From Pseudomonadota bacterium (GTDB taxonomy: Bacteria; Pseudomonadota; Alphaproteobacteria; Rhizobiales; Beijerinckiaceae): DNA of 9,194 nt. The translations under genes were made by a program, and so were the position numbers. The notes below the pieces were generated by a model. It did no database searches. It had not been told where the DNA came from and was given only the letters and a program-made list of their open reading frames with translations. The DNA lies in contig JAEXUU010000453.1 of the NCBI GenBank assembly GCA_023452965.1, positions 1 through 9,194 on the forward strand. The letters run 5' to 3'. Shown here piece by piece: positions 1 to 5,931 of this stretch. The number at the start of each line of letters is the position of its first letter. Within the stretch, counting starts at the first letter, position 1.

Positions 1-185
1 TCGCGACCAACGGCACCTACGAGCACGACCGGGGCACCGGCCCGGCGCGCCGCCAGCGCCTGGTTGGCGCCCTTGCCGCCGGGATGAAGGGCATAGCCGG
101 GGCCGAGCACAGTCTCGCCGGCACCGGGCAGGCGTTCGACCGGTGTCACCAGATCGAGGTTGAGCGATCCGAAGACGACGATCAC
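1..185 (-). CDS. Ribokinase/PfkB-family sugar kinase, N-terminal part (cut by window edge)
   Basis: Only the first 61 codons are visible; the gene runs off the left edge. The reading starts at a GTG (185-183) that overlaps the TGA of the upstream dgoK in a GTGA arrangement, which implies translational coupling. The visible part has the hallmarks of the PfkB/ribokinase fold: a beta strand leading to GSLNLDL (residues 6-12, with the sugar-contacting N and D of the GSxNxD motif), the LPGAGET segment (19-25), and the HPGGKGANQA signature (34-43) of the first PfkB motif. These enzymes phosphorylate sugars or sugar derivatives with ATP in the cytoplasm. The GGKGANQA form is typical of ribokinases, but the C-terminal catalytic aspartate and anion hole lie outside the window, so the substrate cannot be fixed. 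Its coupling to a 2-keto-3-deoxygalactonate kinase suggests a role in sugar or sugar-acid catabolism. Confidence 0.85.
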   Translation of the reverse strand, partial: MIVVFGSLNLDLVTPVERLPGAGETVLGPGYALHPGGKGANQALAARRAGAPVVLVGAVGR

Positions 186-1078
186 GCCGGCAGATCCGCA
201 GCGAGGCGCGCGACGCCGGCAATGAAGGCGGCCTCCGGCGTGACGAGCTGATGATCGAGACCGGCGGCCGCGAGCGCGCGGCCATAGCTCTGGGCGAGCA
301 CGCCGTCGGCGACGAGATGCAGGTTCTGGAGCCCGCCGAACATGGCGCGCGCTGCCGCGATCTCCTGCGCGACCAGCAGCGAGGAGAGATAGGGGCCGAC
401 CGCGCCTCCGCTCATCCGCCCGGCCAGCACTTCGGAGCGGGCGGCGAAGGCGGCATTGAGCAGTCCGCCCGGCCGCGCGGCAGCGGCAATACCGCGACGC
501 GCGCCTTCGGCGGCATCCTCACCGGCCGGCTCTTCCGCCAGACGCGACAGGATCGAATGCTCGCGCAGGAGGCCGTAGACCTCGCCGGTCATGAAGCTGG
601 CGAAGCGGGTGATGCGGCCGCCCTCGACCATGGCCCATTTCGAATGCGTCCCCGGCAGGCAGGCGATGCCGTCGCTGAGGCCGAGCCCGACAACCAGCGT
701 CTCCTCGCCGCGCATCACGTCGAAGGCGTCCTCGTCGCAGGAGAGGCCGGGCAGAACGGTCGCGGCGGTGCCGTCGTCGAGCGTGACGCGCAGGCCGGCG
801 GCGGCGATCTCGGCCGGGCTCGCCGGGCAGGCGACATAGGGCGCCTCGATCCAGCCATTGCGGCTGCCGACCATGCCTGCGAGCAGGATTGCGGCCTCCG
901 GATTGGCCCGGCGCAGGTCGCCGGCGATCGCCTCGAAAGCGGCGGGAAAGCCGCCGGCCGGAACCGACTGGATGCCGCGATCTGCGGTGCGCTTGTCGAG
1001 CACCGTGCCGTCCTCGCCGATCAGGAAGGCGCGGGCGCGGGTCGTGCCCCAGTCGAGCGCGATCAGGGGATTGGGCAT
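182..1078 (-). CDS. dgoK: 2-dehydro-3-deoxygalactonokinase
   Basis: This 298-residue protein, close to the usual length for DgoK, would phosphorylate 2-dehydro-3-deoxy-D-galactonate with ATP to the 6-phosphate in the De Ley-Doudoroff route of galactose/galactonate breakdown. Recognisable family motifs are the N-terminal phosphate-binding strand ALDWGTTRAR (7-16), GMVGSRNGW (68-76) followed by EAPYVACPA, DVMRGEE (120-126), LPGTHSKW (141-148) and SFMTGEVY (161-168). The ATG at 1078-1076 is preceded by GGAG (1088-1085) at a 6-base spacing. It lies 172 bp downstream of pcaG on the same strand and overlaps the next sugar kinase by 4 bases. The aldolase that usually partners it (dgoA) is not visible here and may lie further left. 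Family assignment is firm; the physiological substrate is inferred from the family. Confidence 0.93.
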   Translation of the reverse strand: MPNPLIALDWGTTRARAFLIGEDGTVLDKRTADRGIQSVPAGGFPAAFEAIAGDLRRANPEAAILLAGMVGSRNGWIEAPYVACPASPAEIAAAGLRVTLDDGTAATVLPGLSCDEDAFDVMRGEETLVVGLGLSDGIACLPGTHSKWAMVEGGRITRFASFMTGEVYGLLREHSILSRLAEEPAGEDAAEGARRGIAAAARPGGLLNAAFAARSEVLAGRMSGGAVGPYLSSLLVAQEIAAARAMFGGLQNLHLVADGVLAQSYGRALAAAGLDHQLVTPEAAFIAGVARLAADLPA

Positions 1079-1094
1079 GGCAGGCTCCGGCGTG

Positions 1095-1124
1095 CCCCCC
1101 GCCCCCTCAGGAGGTGGGCGGGGG
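1095..1124. repeat. GC-rich inverted repeat in the pcaG-dgoK gap
   Basis: The 172-bp gap between pcaG and dgoK (1079-1250) contains a near-perfect stem. CCCCCGCCCCCTC (1096-1108) pairs with GAGGTGGGCGGGGG (1111-1124), with one bulged base and a 2-base centre, so the real loop must open a few pairs. It sits about 17 bases upstream of the dgoK start and ends just above its ribosome-binding site. No T run follows on either strand, so a classical intrinsic terminator is doubtful. It could be an attenuating or RNA-stabilising hairpin separating the pca genes from dgoK, or an intergenic repeat. The G-rich plus strand at 1113-1130 could also form a quadruplex. The rest of the gap holds only a short GGATC-N6-GATCC inverted repeat (1168-1183) and no convincing promoter. 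Confidence 0.5.
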
Positions 1125-1250
1125 TTAGGGCGAATGACCGGGTCAGCGATGCCTCAAGCGGAGCGTGGGATCAATCGCGATCCGCATGGGCCGAGGCGCG
1201 TGCCCGTCATTTCGCTCCCAGCCCTCGTCATGAGAGCAGCGGCGCGCCGA

Positions 1251-1832
1251 TCAGACATCGAAGAAGACCGTCTCGCCCTCGCCCTGCAGCCGGACGTCGA
1301 AGCGGTAGACGCCATCGGCGCCGCGCTTCGCTATCAGCGTAGCGCGCCGCTCCTGCGGCACCAGGGCCAGCACCGGATCTCCGGCATTGCCGGGCTCGCC
1401 GTCGAAATAAACCCGCGTCGCCAACCGGATCAGCAGGCCGCGCGCGAAGACCGAGATCGTGAGATGCGGAGCCTGCATCGCGCCGTTCGGACCCGGCAGG
1501 GCGCCGGGACGCACGGTCTCGATGAAATAGGCGCCTTCGGCATTGGTCTCGGCTCGGCCGAAGCCGGTGAAGCCGGCATTGCCGGCGGCGTTGAAGCGCC
1601 CCTCGGCATCGGCCTGCCAGGTCTCGATCATGGCATCCCCAACCGGGACGCCGTCACCGTCATAGACGACGCCCTCGATGCGGATGCGCTCGCCGGCGAC
1701 GCCCTCTGTCGCGACTTGCTCGGTGGCGAGCTCCTTGCCGCCATAGGCGCGCGGCGTCAGGGCATAGGCGAAGAACGGCCCGATCGTCTGGGACGGTGTG
1801 AGTTCGAGCGGAGCCTTCGGATCAGTGCTCAT
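1251..1832 (-). CDS. pcaG: Protocatechuate 3,4-dioxygenase, alpha subunit
   Basis: The 193-residue product matches the alpha subunit of the intradiol dioxygenase that opens protocatechuate to 3-carboxy-cis,cis-muconate in the cytoplasm. Visible family features are TPSQTIGPFF near the N terminus (12-21), the beta-sandwich core with IETWQADAEGRF (69-80), FTGFGRAETNAEG (88-100) and the APHLTISVFARGLL stretch (121-134). The alpha subunit does not bind iron, and the ligand positions are accordingly lost: F80 and the ETVRPGALPG segment replace the tyrosine-bearing segments of the beta subunit, and PHLTI replaces the His-x-His. The ATG (1832-1830) has a strong GGAGGA (1843-1838) five bases upstream. 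The gene overlaps the end of pcaH by 11 bases, so the two subunits are co-translated. It is the last gene of the aromatic operon; dgoK follows after 172 bp. Confidence 0.95.
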   Translation of the reverse strand: MSTDPKAPLELTPSQTIGPFFAYALTPRAYGGKELATEQVATEGVAGERIRIEGVVYDGDGVPVGDAMIETWQADAEGRFNAAGNAGFTGFGRAETNAEGAYFIETVRPGALPGPNGAMQAPHLTISVFARGLLIRLATRVYFDGEPGNAGDPVLALVPQERRATLIAKRGADGVYRFDVRLQGEGETVFFDV

Positions 1833-2532
1833 GCGGCTCCTCCGTCGGCGTCATCTCGCGGCCGCGCAGCACGATGTCGAACTGGTAGCCGAGCGCCCAT
1901 TCAGGCTCGGTTGTGTCAAGGTCGAAGCGCGAGATCAGACGCTCGCGCGCCCTCGCATCGGTGATCGACTGGAAGATCGGATCGAAGGGGAAGAGCGGGT
2001 CGCCCGGGAAATACATCTGGGTGATGACGCGCGACAGGAAGCTCGGCCCGAACAACGAGAAATGGATATGGGCCGGGCGCCAGGCATTGTGGTGGTTGCG
2101 CCAGGGATAGGCACCGGGCTTGATCGGGACGAAGCGATAGCGCCCTTCGGCATCGGTCAGGGCCCGGCCCGCGCCGGTGAAGTTCGGGTCGAGCGGCGCC
2201 GGATGCTGATCCTTGACGTGGACATAGCGGCCGCCGGCATTGGCCTGCCAGATCTCGATCAGCGTGTGCGGCACGGGCCGCCCGTCCTCATCGAGCACGC
2301 GGCCAGTGACGATGATGCGCTCGCCGAGTGGCTCGCCGGCGTGCTGGCGGGTGAGATCGGAATCGCCCTCGGCGACCGCGCTGTGGCCGAAGACCGGGCC
2401 GCTGGTCTCCGACAGCGTATGCGGCAGCAGGATCAGCGGCTGCGAGGGCGCCCGCTTCAGCGTGCTTTTGTACTCCGGCGAGTTGTTGAGCGGATGGGCT
2501 TGCAGCCCGGTGCGGGGAAAGATCAGGCTCAT
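1822..2532 (-). CDS. pcaH: Protocatechuate 3,4-dioxygenase, beta subunit
   Basis: The 236-residue product is the iron-bearing beta subunit of protocatechuate 3,4-dioxygenase. The four non-heme Fe(III) ligands of the family are all recognisable: Tyr103 in GGRYVHV, Tyr142 in PGAYPWRNHHNAWR, and His155 and His157 in RPAHIHFSLFG; Arg152 just before them is also conserved. The N-terminal SQPLILLPHTLSETSGPVFG stretch (30-49) and the IEIWQANAGGRY core (92-103) are typical of PcaH. The open frame continues far upstream, but the start was set at the ATG 2532-2530 because it overlaps the TGA of catJ (ATGA) and has GGAG (2543-2540) seven bases upstream. That choice gives the normal PcaH length. The 3' end overlaps pcaG by 11 bases, in keeping with equimolar subunit production. 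Confidence 0.96.
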   Translation of the reverse strand: MSLIFPRTGLQAHPLNNSPEYKSTLKRAPSQPLILLPHTLSETSGPVFGHSAVAEGDSDLTRQHAGEPLGERIIVTGRVLDEDGRPVPHTLIEIWQANAGGRYVHVKDQHPAPLDPNFTGAGRALTDAEGRYRFVPIKPGAYPWRNHHNAWRPAHIHFSLFGPSFLSRVITQMYFPGDPLFPFDPIFQSITDARARERLISRFDLDTTEPEWALGYQFDIVLRGREMTPTEEPHEH

Positions 2533-3299
2533 GCCGCCACTCCATGGGCTTGCCGGGTGCGCGCATGCAGGCCGCGCAGCACCTCGAGTTCCTGGTCGCT
2601 CGGCGCCGGGGTTTCGGTGAGATCGGCGGCGAAGCGCAAGGGCCAGCCGCAGCCGGCCTGGACCTGCTCGCGGGTCACGCCGGGGTGCAGCGAGATCACG
2701 CTGAGCTCGGCGGTCTCCGGATCCGGCGCCATGACGCAGAGATCGGTGATCACCCGGGTCGGCCCCCTGGTCCTGAGGCCGAGCTTCTCGCGGTCGCCCT
2801 TGCCGGTGCCGTGGCCGAAGGAGGTGATGAAAGGCAGCGTCTCGACGAAGGCGCGCGAGCCCATCGCCATGGTGATGAAGATCTGCCCGCAATTGCTGGC
2901 GATCTCCGGCGCGCCGCCGCCGCCCGGCAGGCGGACCTTGGGGGAGGCGTAATCGCCGACCACGGTGGTGTTGAGATTGGCGAAGCGGTCGATCTGGGCG
3001 CCGCCGAGGAAGCCGATGGTGATGCGCCCACCCTGCAGCCAATAGCGGAACATCTCCGGCACCGGCACGGTGGTCAGCGCGGTGTCGCAGAGCTCGCCAT
3101 CGCCGATCGAGAGCGGCAGCACGCTCGGCCGCGTCGAGAGCGTGCCGGATTCATAGATCAGCGTGATGCCGGGCGCATGGGTCAGCCGGGCGAGATTGCA
3201 GGCGGCCGAAGGCGCGCCGATGCCGACGAAGCAGACATCGTCATTGCCCAGGAGCCGCGCCGCGGCGATGGTCATCATCTCCGAAGGGGTGTGACTCAT
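2529..3299 (-). CDS. catJ: 3-oxoadipate CoA-transferase, beta subunit (CatJ type)
   Basis: This 256-residue class I CoA-transferase beta subunit, with its alpha partner, would move CoA from succinyl-CoA to 3-oxoadipate, the penultimate step of the beta-ketoadipate pathway. The catalytic glutamate is the E of IYESG (E50), equivalent to the active-site Glu of the glutaconate CoA-transferase beta subunit. Other family marks are SVLPLSIGDGELCDTA, the glycine-rich RLPGGGGAPEIAS (122-134) and SLHPGVTREQV near the C terminus. It resembles CatJ of chloroaromatic-degrading pseudomonads rather than the AtoA-like PcaJ of P. putida. I chose the ATG at 3299-3297: GGAG (3311-3308) lies eight bases upstream and the resulting MSHTPSEMMTIAAAR start fits the family. 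A GTG at 3308, overlapping the catI stop as GTGA, is the alternative and adds three residues. The stop overlaps the pcaH start. Substrate is inferred from similarity and operon context. Confidence 0.9.
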   Translation of the reverse strand: MSHTPSEMMTIAAARLLGNDDVCFVGIGAPSAACNLARLTHAPGITLIYESGTLSTRPSVLPLSIGDGELCDTALTTVPVPEMFRYWLQGGRITIGFLGGAQIDRFANLNTTVVGDYASPKVRLPGGGGAPEIASNCGQIFITMAMGSRAFVETLPFITSFGHGTGKGDREKLGLRTRGPTRVITDLCVMAPDPETAELSVISLHPGVTREQVQAGCGWPLRFAADLTETPAPSDQELEVLRGLHARTRQAHGVAA

Positions 3300-3304
3300 C
3301 TCGC

Positions 3305-4165
3305 TCACTCCGCCGCCTGACGCTGGAGCCGGGCGTATTGCGCGAACGCATCAGGACCCTTTTCCAGAACGTTCGCCTTGATCCATGACAAAAAGCTGTC
3401 GCGCTCGCGCGCGATCTTATCCCAGCCGATGTAGAACTCGTTGGCGCGCTTGTAGTAGCCATGCGCATAGGACGGGTAGGCGCCGCCCGGGACATGGGCG
3501 ATGGCAGTGACCGTCCAGGCCGGCAGGATCACCGCATTGGCATTGCGCGGCCCGAAATCCTCGACGATCTCCTCGACCGTGACGAGCGAGCGCTTGGCCG
3601 CCAGCACCGCCTCCTTCTGCACGCCGACAATGCCCTCGAGCAGGACATTGCCCTCGCGGTCGGCCCGCAGCGCGTGGATCACCGCCGCATCGGGCCGCAG
3701 CGCCGGCACGGTCGCAAGGACCTCACCGGTATAGGGGCAGGTCACCGAGCGGATGTTCGGGTTGACCTTGGGCAGGTCGACGCCCTTGTAGCCGCGGAAG
3801 ACCGCGAAGGGCAGGTTGGCGGCGCCGGCCTCATAGGCATTGGCCATGGCGGCGTGGCTGTGCTCCTCGATCTCCAGGCGATGCGGCCAGCCATTCTCGA
3901 TCGCGTCGCGCAGGCGGTGCAGCGAGCCGACGCCGGGATTGCCGCCCCAGGAGAAGACGAGCTTTTCGGCGCAGCCCATGCCGATCATCTGGTCGTAGAT
4001 CAGGTCCGGCGTCATCCGGATCAGCGTCAGGCGCTTGCGGCCCTGGCGGATCGCCTCATGGCCGGCGGCATGCGGGATCAGATGGGTGAAGCCCTCCATC
4101 GAGACCGAGTCGCCGTCGCGCAGCACCTCCTCGATCCCCTCCTGAAGGGAGACGAATTTCGCCAC
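3305..4165 (-). CDS. catI: 3-oxoadipate CoA-transferase, alpha subunit (CatI type)
   Basis: The 286-residue product is the alpha subunit of a glutaconate-type class I CoA-transferase and the first gene of the operon. Motifs recalled from CatI are present: VSMEGFTHLIPHAAGHEAIRQG (21-42), the RMTPDLIYDQMIGMGCAEKL segment (50-69), FSWGGNPGVGSLHRLRDA (71-88), EEHSHAAMANAY (100-111) and HVPGGAYPSYAHGYY (224-238). Start choice: the frame stays open to an upstream GTG at 4201, but that codon lies inside the operator palindrome and has no ribosome-binding site. The GTG at 4165-4163 has a near-ideal GGAGGAG (4180-4174) eight bases upstream and gives an N terminus reading MAKFVSLQEG, as expected for the family. 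Downstream, catJ begins within a few bases of the stop. Role in protocatechuate breakdown is inferred from the pcaHG genes in the same operon; glutaconate or another dicarboxylate as substrate is not excluded. Confidence 0.9.
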   Translation of the reverse strand: MAKFVSLQEGIEEVLRDGDSVSMEGFTHLIPHAAGHEAIRQGRKRLTLIRMTPDLIYDQMIGMGCAEKLVFSWGGNPGVGSLHRLRDAIENGWPHRLEIEEHSHAAMANAYEAGAANLPFAVFRGYKGVDLPKVNPNIRSVTCPYTGEVLATVPALRPDAAVIHALRADREGNVLLEGIVGVQKEAVLAAKRSLVTVEEIVEDFGPRNANAVILPAWTVTAIAHVPGGAYPSYAHGYYKRANEFYIGWDKIARERDSFLSWIKANVLEKGPDAFAQYARLQRQAAE

Positions 4166-4173
4166 CTTGACAT

Positions 4174-4180
4174 CTCCTCC
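4174..4180 (-). promoter_or_regulatory. Ribosome-binding site of catI
   Basis: GGAGGAG on the minus strand, eight bases before a GTG (4165-4163). It is the strongest Shine-Dalgarno match in the operon and fixes the catI start at that GTG rather than at the in-frame GTG 36 bases further upstream. An ATG within GGAGGAGATG is out of frame and reads a different short peptide. Confidence 0.8.
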
Positions 4181-4185
4181 AAAGC

Positions 4186-4202
4186 TGTGCGTTAATCGCA
4201 CA
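4186..4202. promoter_or_regulatory. Probable PcaR-type operator (perfect inverted repeat) in the divergent promoter region
   Basis: TGTGCG-TTAAT-CGCACA is a perfect 6-bp-arm inverted repeat in the short gap between the divergently read catI and IclR-family regulator genes. Read on the minus strand as GTGCGATTAACGCAC it agrees at 12 of 15 positions with the P. putida PcaR site as I remember it (GTTCGATAATCGCAC). About 19 bp upstream on the same strand, GTTCGAAAAT (4220-4211) resembles the first half of that site again, suggesting two sites on the same helix face. The palindrome lies just upstream of the catI ribosome-binding site and could overlap its -10 region, fitting control by the adjacent regulator. 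The gap is AT-richer than its surroundings, as expected of a promoter; no clean sigma-70 hexamers were recognised. Protein binding is inferred. Confidence 0.6.
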
Positions 4203-4234
4203 TCGTTTTCATTTTCGAACTTTACGGACAGGCC

Positions 4235-5023
4235 TTGGCAGGGTCAAGCAGCGCAGCGGGGCGCCCGCCGCCCTCGCCCGACCATATGGCCGCCCTCGAA
4301 AAGGGGCTGGCGGTGATCGAGTGCTTCGATGCCGGCCATGACCGATTGACCATCGCCGATGTCGCCCGCGCCACCGATCTCTCCCGCGCCGCCGCCCGGC
4401 GCTGTCTGCTGACGCTCACGAGCATCGGCTATGCCGAATTCGACGGAAAGTTCTTCCGCCTGACGCCGCGGGTGCTGCGGCTCGGCTACGCCTGGCTGTC
4501 CTCGACAGCGCTGCCGAAGCTCGTCCAGCCCTTCCTGGAGCGGCTTTCGGAAGAGACCCACGAATCCTCCTCGGCCAGCCTGCTCGACGGGCACGAGATC
4601 GTCTACATCGCCCGCTCGGCCCAGCGCCGGATCATGTCGGTCGGGCTCTCGGTCGGCTCGCGGCTGCCTGCCTTCTGCACCTCGATGGGCCGCGTGCTGC
4701 TGGCCGCGCTCGATCCGGAAGAGGCGCGCGCCCGCATCCTCGCCGGCAGACCGAGCCCGCTCACACCGCACACCGTGACCGAAATCGAGCCGCTGATGGC
4801 GAAACTTGCCGAGGTCCGGGTCCAGGGCCATGCGATCGTCGATCAGGAGCTCGAGCTCGGCCTGGTCTCGCTCGCCATGCCGCTGGTCAATGGCCGTGGC
4901 CAGGTCGCCGCCGCCTTCAATCTCTCGGTCCAGTTCCAGCGCGTCGCCGGCGACGAGATCGAGACCAACCTGCTGCCGCGCATGCGCGCGATGCAGAAGC
5001 TGCTGCAGCCCCTGATCGCCTGA
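4235..5023 (+). CDS. pcaR: IclR-family transcriptional regulator, PcaR/PcaU/PobR type
   Basis: A 262-residue cytoplasmic DNA-binding protein of normal IclR-family length. The N-terminal winged helix-turn-helix spans roughly residues 18-80: it opens with DHMAALEKGLAVIECF, typical of the PcaR/PobR subfamily, and LTIADVARATDLSRAAARRCLLTL forms the HTH. The C-terminal effector domain (about 95-260) has LPAFCTSMGRVLLAAL (144-159) and VDQELELGLVSLAMPL (202-217). PcaR-type members sense beta-ketoadipate or related aromatic metabolites and control pca genes. Its divergence from catIJ-pcaHG, with a palindromic site between them, makes that role likely here. The start is uncertain. TTG at 4235 keeps the PDHM.ALE motif found near the N terminus of relatives; the first ATG (4286) would remove it and neither has a good ribosome-binding site. 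The symbol rests on subfamily and context; a CatR- or PobR-like role is possible. Confidence 0.85.
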   Translation: MAGSSSAAGRPPPSPDHMAALEKGLAVIECFDAGHDRLTIADVARATDLSRAAARRCLLTLTSIGYAEFDGKFFRLTPRVLRLGYAWLSSTALPKLVQPFLERLSEETHESSSASLLDGHEIVYIARSAQRRIMSVGLSVGSRLPAFCTSMGRVLLAALDPEEARARILAGRPSPLTPHTVTEIEPLMAKLAEVRVQGHAIVDQELELGLVSLAMPLVNGRGQVAAAFNLSVQFQRVAGDEIETNLLPRMRAMQKLLQPLIA

Positions 5024-5037
5024 ACGGAGTCCTGTCC

Positions 5038-5922
5038 ATGCTCTCGCTCGCAGCCGGCTCCTATGCCGCCCGGGTCTCGCCTGCGCATGGCGGCATCGTC
5101 GCCGCGCTGGAATGGCGCGGGCCCGATGGCCGCTCGCACAGGCTGCTGCATGCGCCGGAAGGGCTCGCGCCCTGGACGAACGCACCGAACAAGTTCGGCT
5201 GCTGGGCGATGCTGCCCTTCGCCAACCGCGCCTTCGACAGCCGCGTCGACGATGGCGAAATCCGCTTTACCGTGCCGGCTAACGATCCTTCCGGGACGAT
5301 CCACGGCTTCGGCTGGCAGGCCGCCTGGGAGGTGGAAAGGCAGGATACCGGCCATACCGTCCTGGTCCACCGCCGTAGTGCCGGTCCCGACCCCTATCGC
5401 TACCTGGCAAGGCAGGACATCCGCCTCGACGAGGCCGGTATGACCATCGCGCTTTCACTCACCAACGAGTCCGACACAGCCCTACCCTTCGGCATGGGGT
5501 TGCACCCCTGGTTTCCCTGCGCGGCCGATACGCGGCTCGGTATGACCGCGACCGGCGCACTGATCTTCGGCGACAAGTTCCGCGCGACCGGCACGCAGGC
5601 GCTGGAAGCCGGCGGGCCTTATGCCGGCAAACCAGTTTTCGCGACCGGAACGGAGACGGCCTGGAGCTTCCTCGGCTGGGACGGCACGGCGCGGATCGAG
5701 ACACCCTCCGCCGGGCTTGCGATCACGATCAGCGCGAGCGAGAGCCTGCGCTGCCCGGTGGTCTGGGCACCCGCCGGCGTCGATTTCCTCTGCGTCGAGC
5801 CACAGAGCCACGCCGCGGGCGCGCCGAGCGAAGCCGTGGTCCGCGCTGCCTCGCCGCTCGGGCGGCTTCAGCCCGGCGAGACGCTCGAAGGCTGGATGCG
5901 GATCTCGGCCGAGGCGCTCTAA
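5038..5922 (+). CDS. Aldose 1-epimerase (galactose mutarotase-like)
   Basis: The 294-residue protein belongs to the galactose mutarotase-like beta-sandwich family, whose members interconvert alpha and beta anomers of hexoses. The likely catalytic set is visible: His89 in TIHGFGW, His156 in GMGLHPWFP (the general acid) and Glu254 in FLCVEPQSH (the general base). The PFANR segment (60-64) supplies the conserved substrate-binding Asn-Arg. No signal peptide is seen, so it is probably cytoplasmic. The ATG follows GGAG (5026-5029) at an eight-base spacing and lies 14 bp after the regulator's stop, so the two are probably co-transcribed. The linkage of a sugar epimerase to an aromatic-pathway regulator is unusual; together with dgoK on the far side of the aromatic genes it hints at a galactose/galactonate locus. 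The exact sugar is unknown. Confidence 0.88.
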   Translation: MLSLAAGSYAARVSPAHGGIVAALEWRGPDGRSHRLLHAPEGLAPWTNAPNKFGCWAMLPFANRAFDSRVDDGEIRFTVPANDPSGTIHGFGWQAAWEVERQDTGHTVLVHRRSAGPDPYRYLARQDIRLDEAGMTIALSLTNESDTALPFGMGLHPWFPCAADTRLGMTATGALIFGDKFRATGTQALEAGGPYAGKPVFATGTETAWSFLGWDGTARIETPSAGLAITISASESLRCPVVWAPAGVDFLCVEPQSHAAGAPSEAVVRAASPLGRLQPGETLEGWMRISAEAL

Positions 5923-5931
5923 CCGGCGATC

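Noticed and set aside
1168..1183. GGATC-N6-GATCC inverted repeat upstream of dgoK, as an operator
   Set aside because: Arms are only 5 bp and match no site I recognise. GATC-containing palindromes of this size occur often by chance.
251..1342. Long plus-strand open frame opposite dgoK
   Set aside because: It is rich in Arg, Gly, Ala and Gln with no recognisable domain, and lies opposite a clearly conserved kinase. Such antisense frames are expected in high-GC DNA where stop codons are rare.
1529..2262. Similar stretches in pcaG (about 1529-1632) and pcaH (about 2148-2262) that look like a repeat
   Set aside because: They encode the shared beta-sandwich core of the two homologous dioxygenase subunits. 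This is the known ancient duplication, not a recent repeat.
1798..3320. Long plus-strand open frames opposite pcaH and catJ
   Set aside because: They have low-complexity composition and no family motif, while the minus strand carries proteins with intact catalytic residues throughout.
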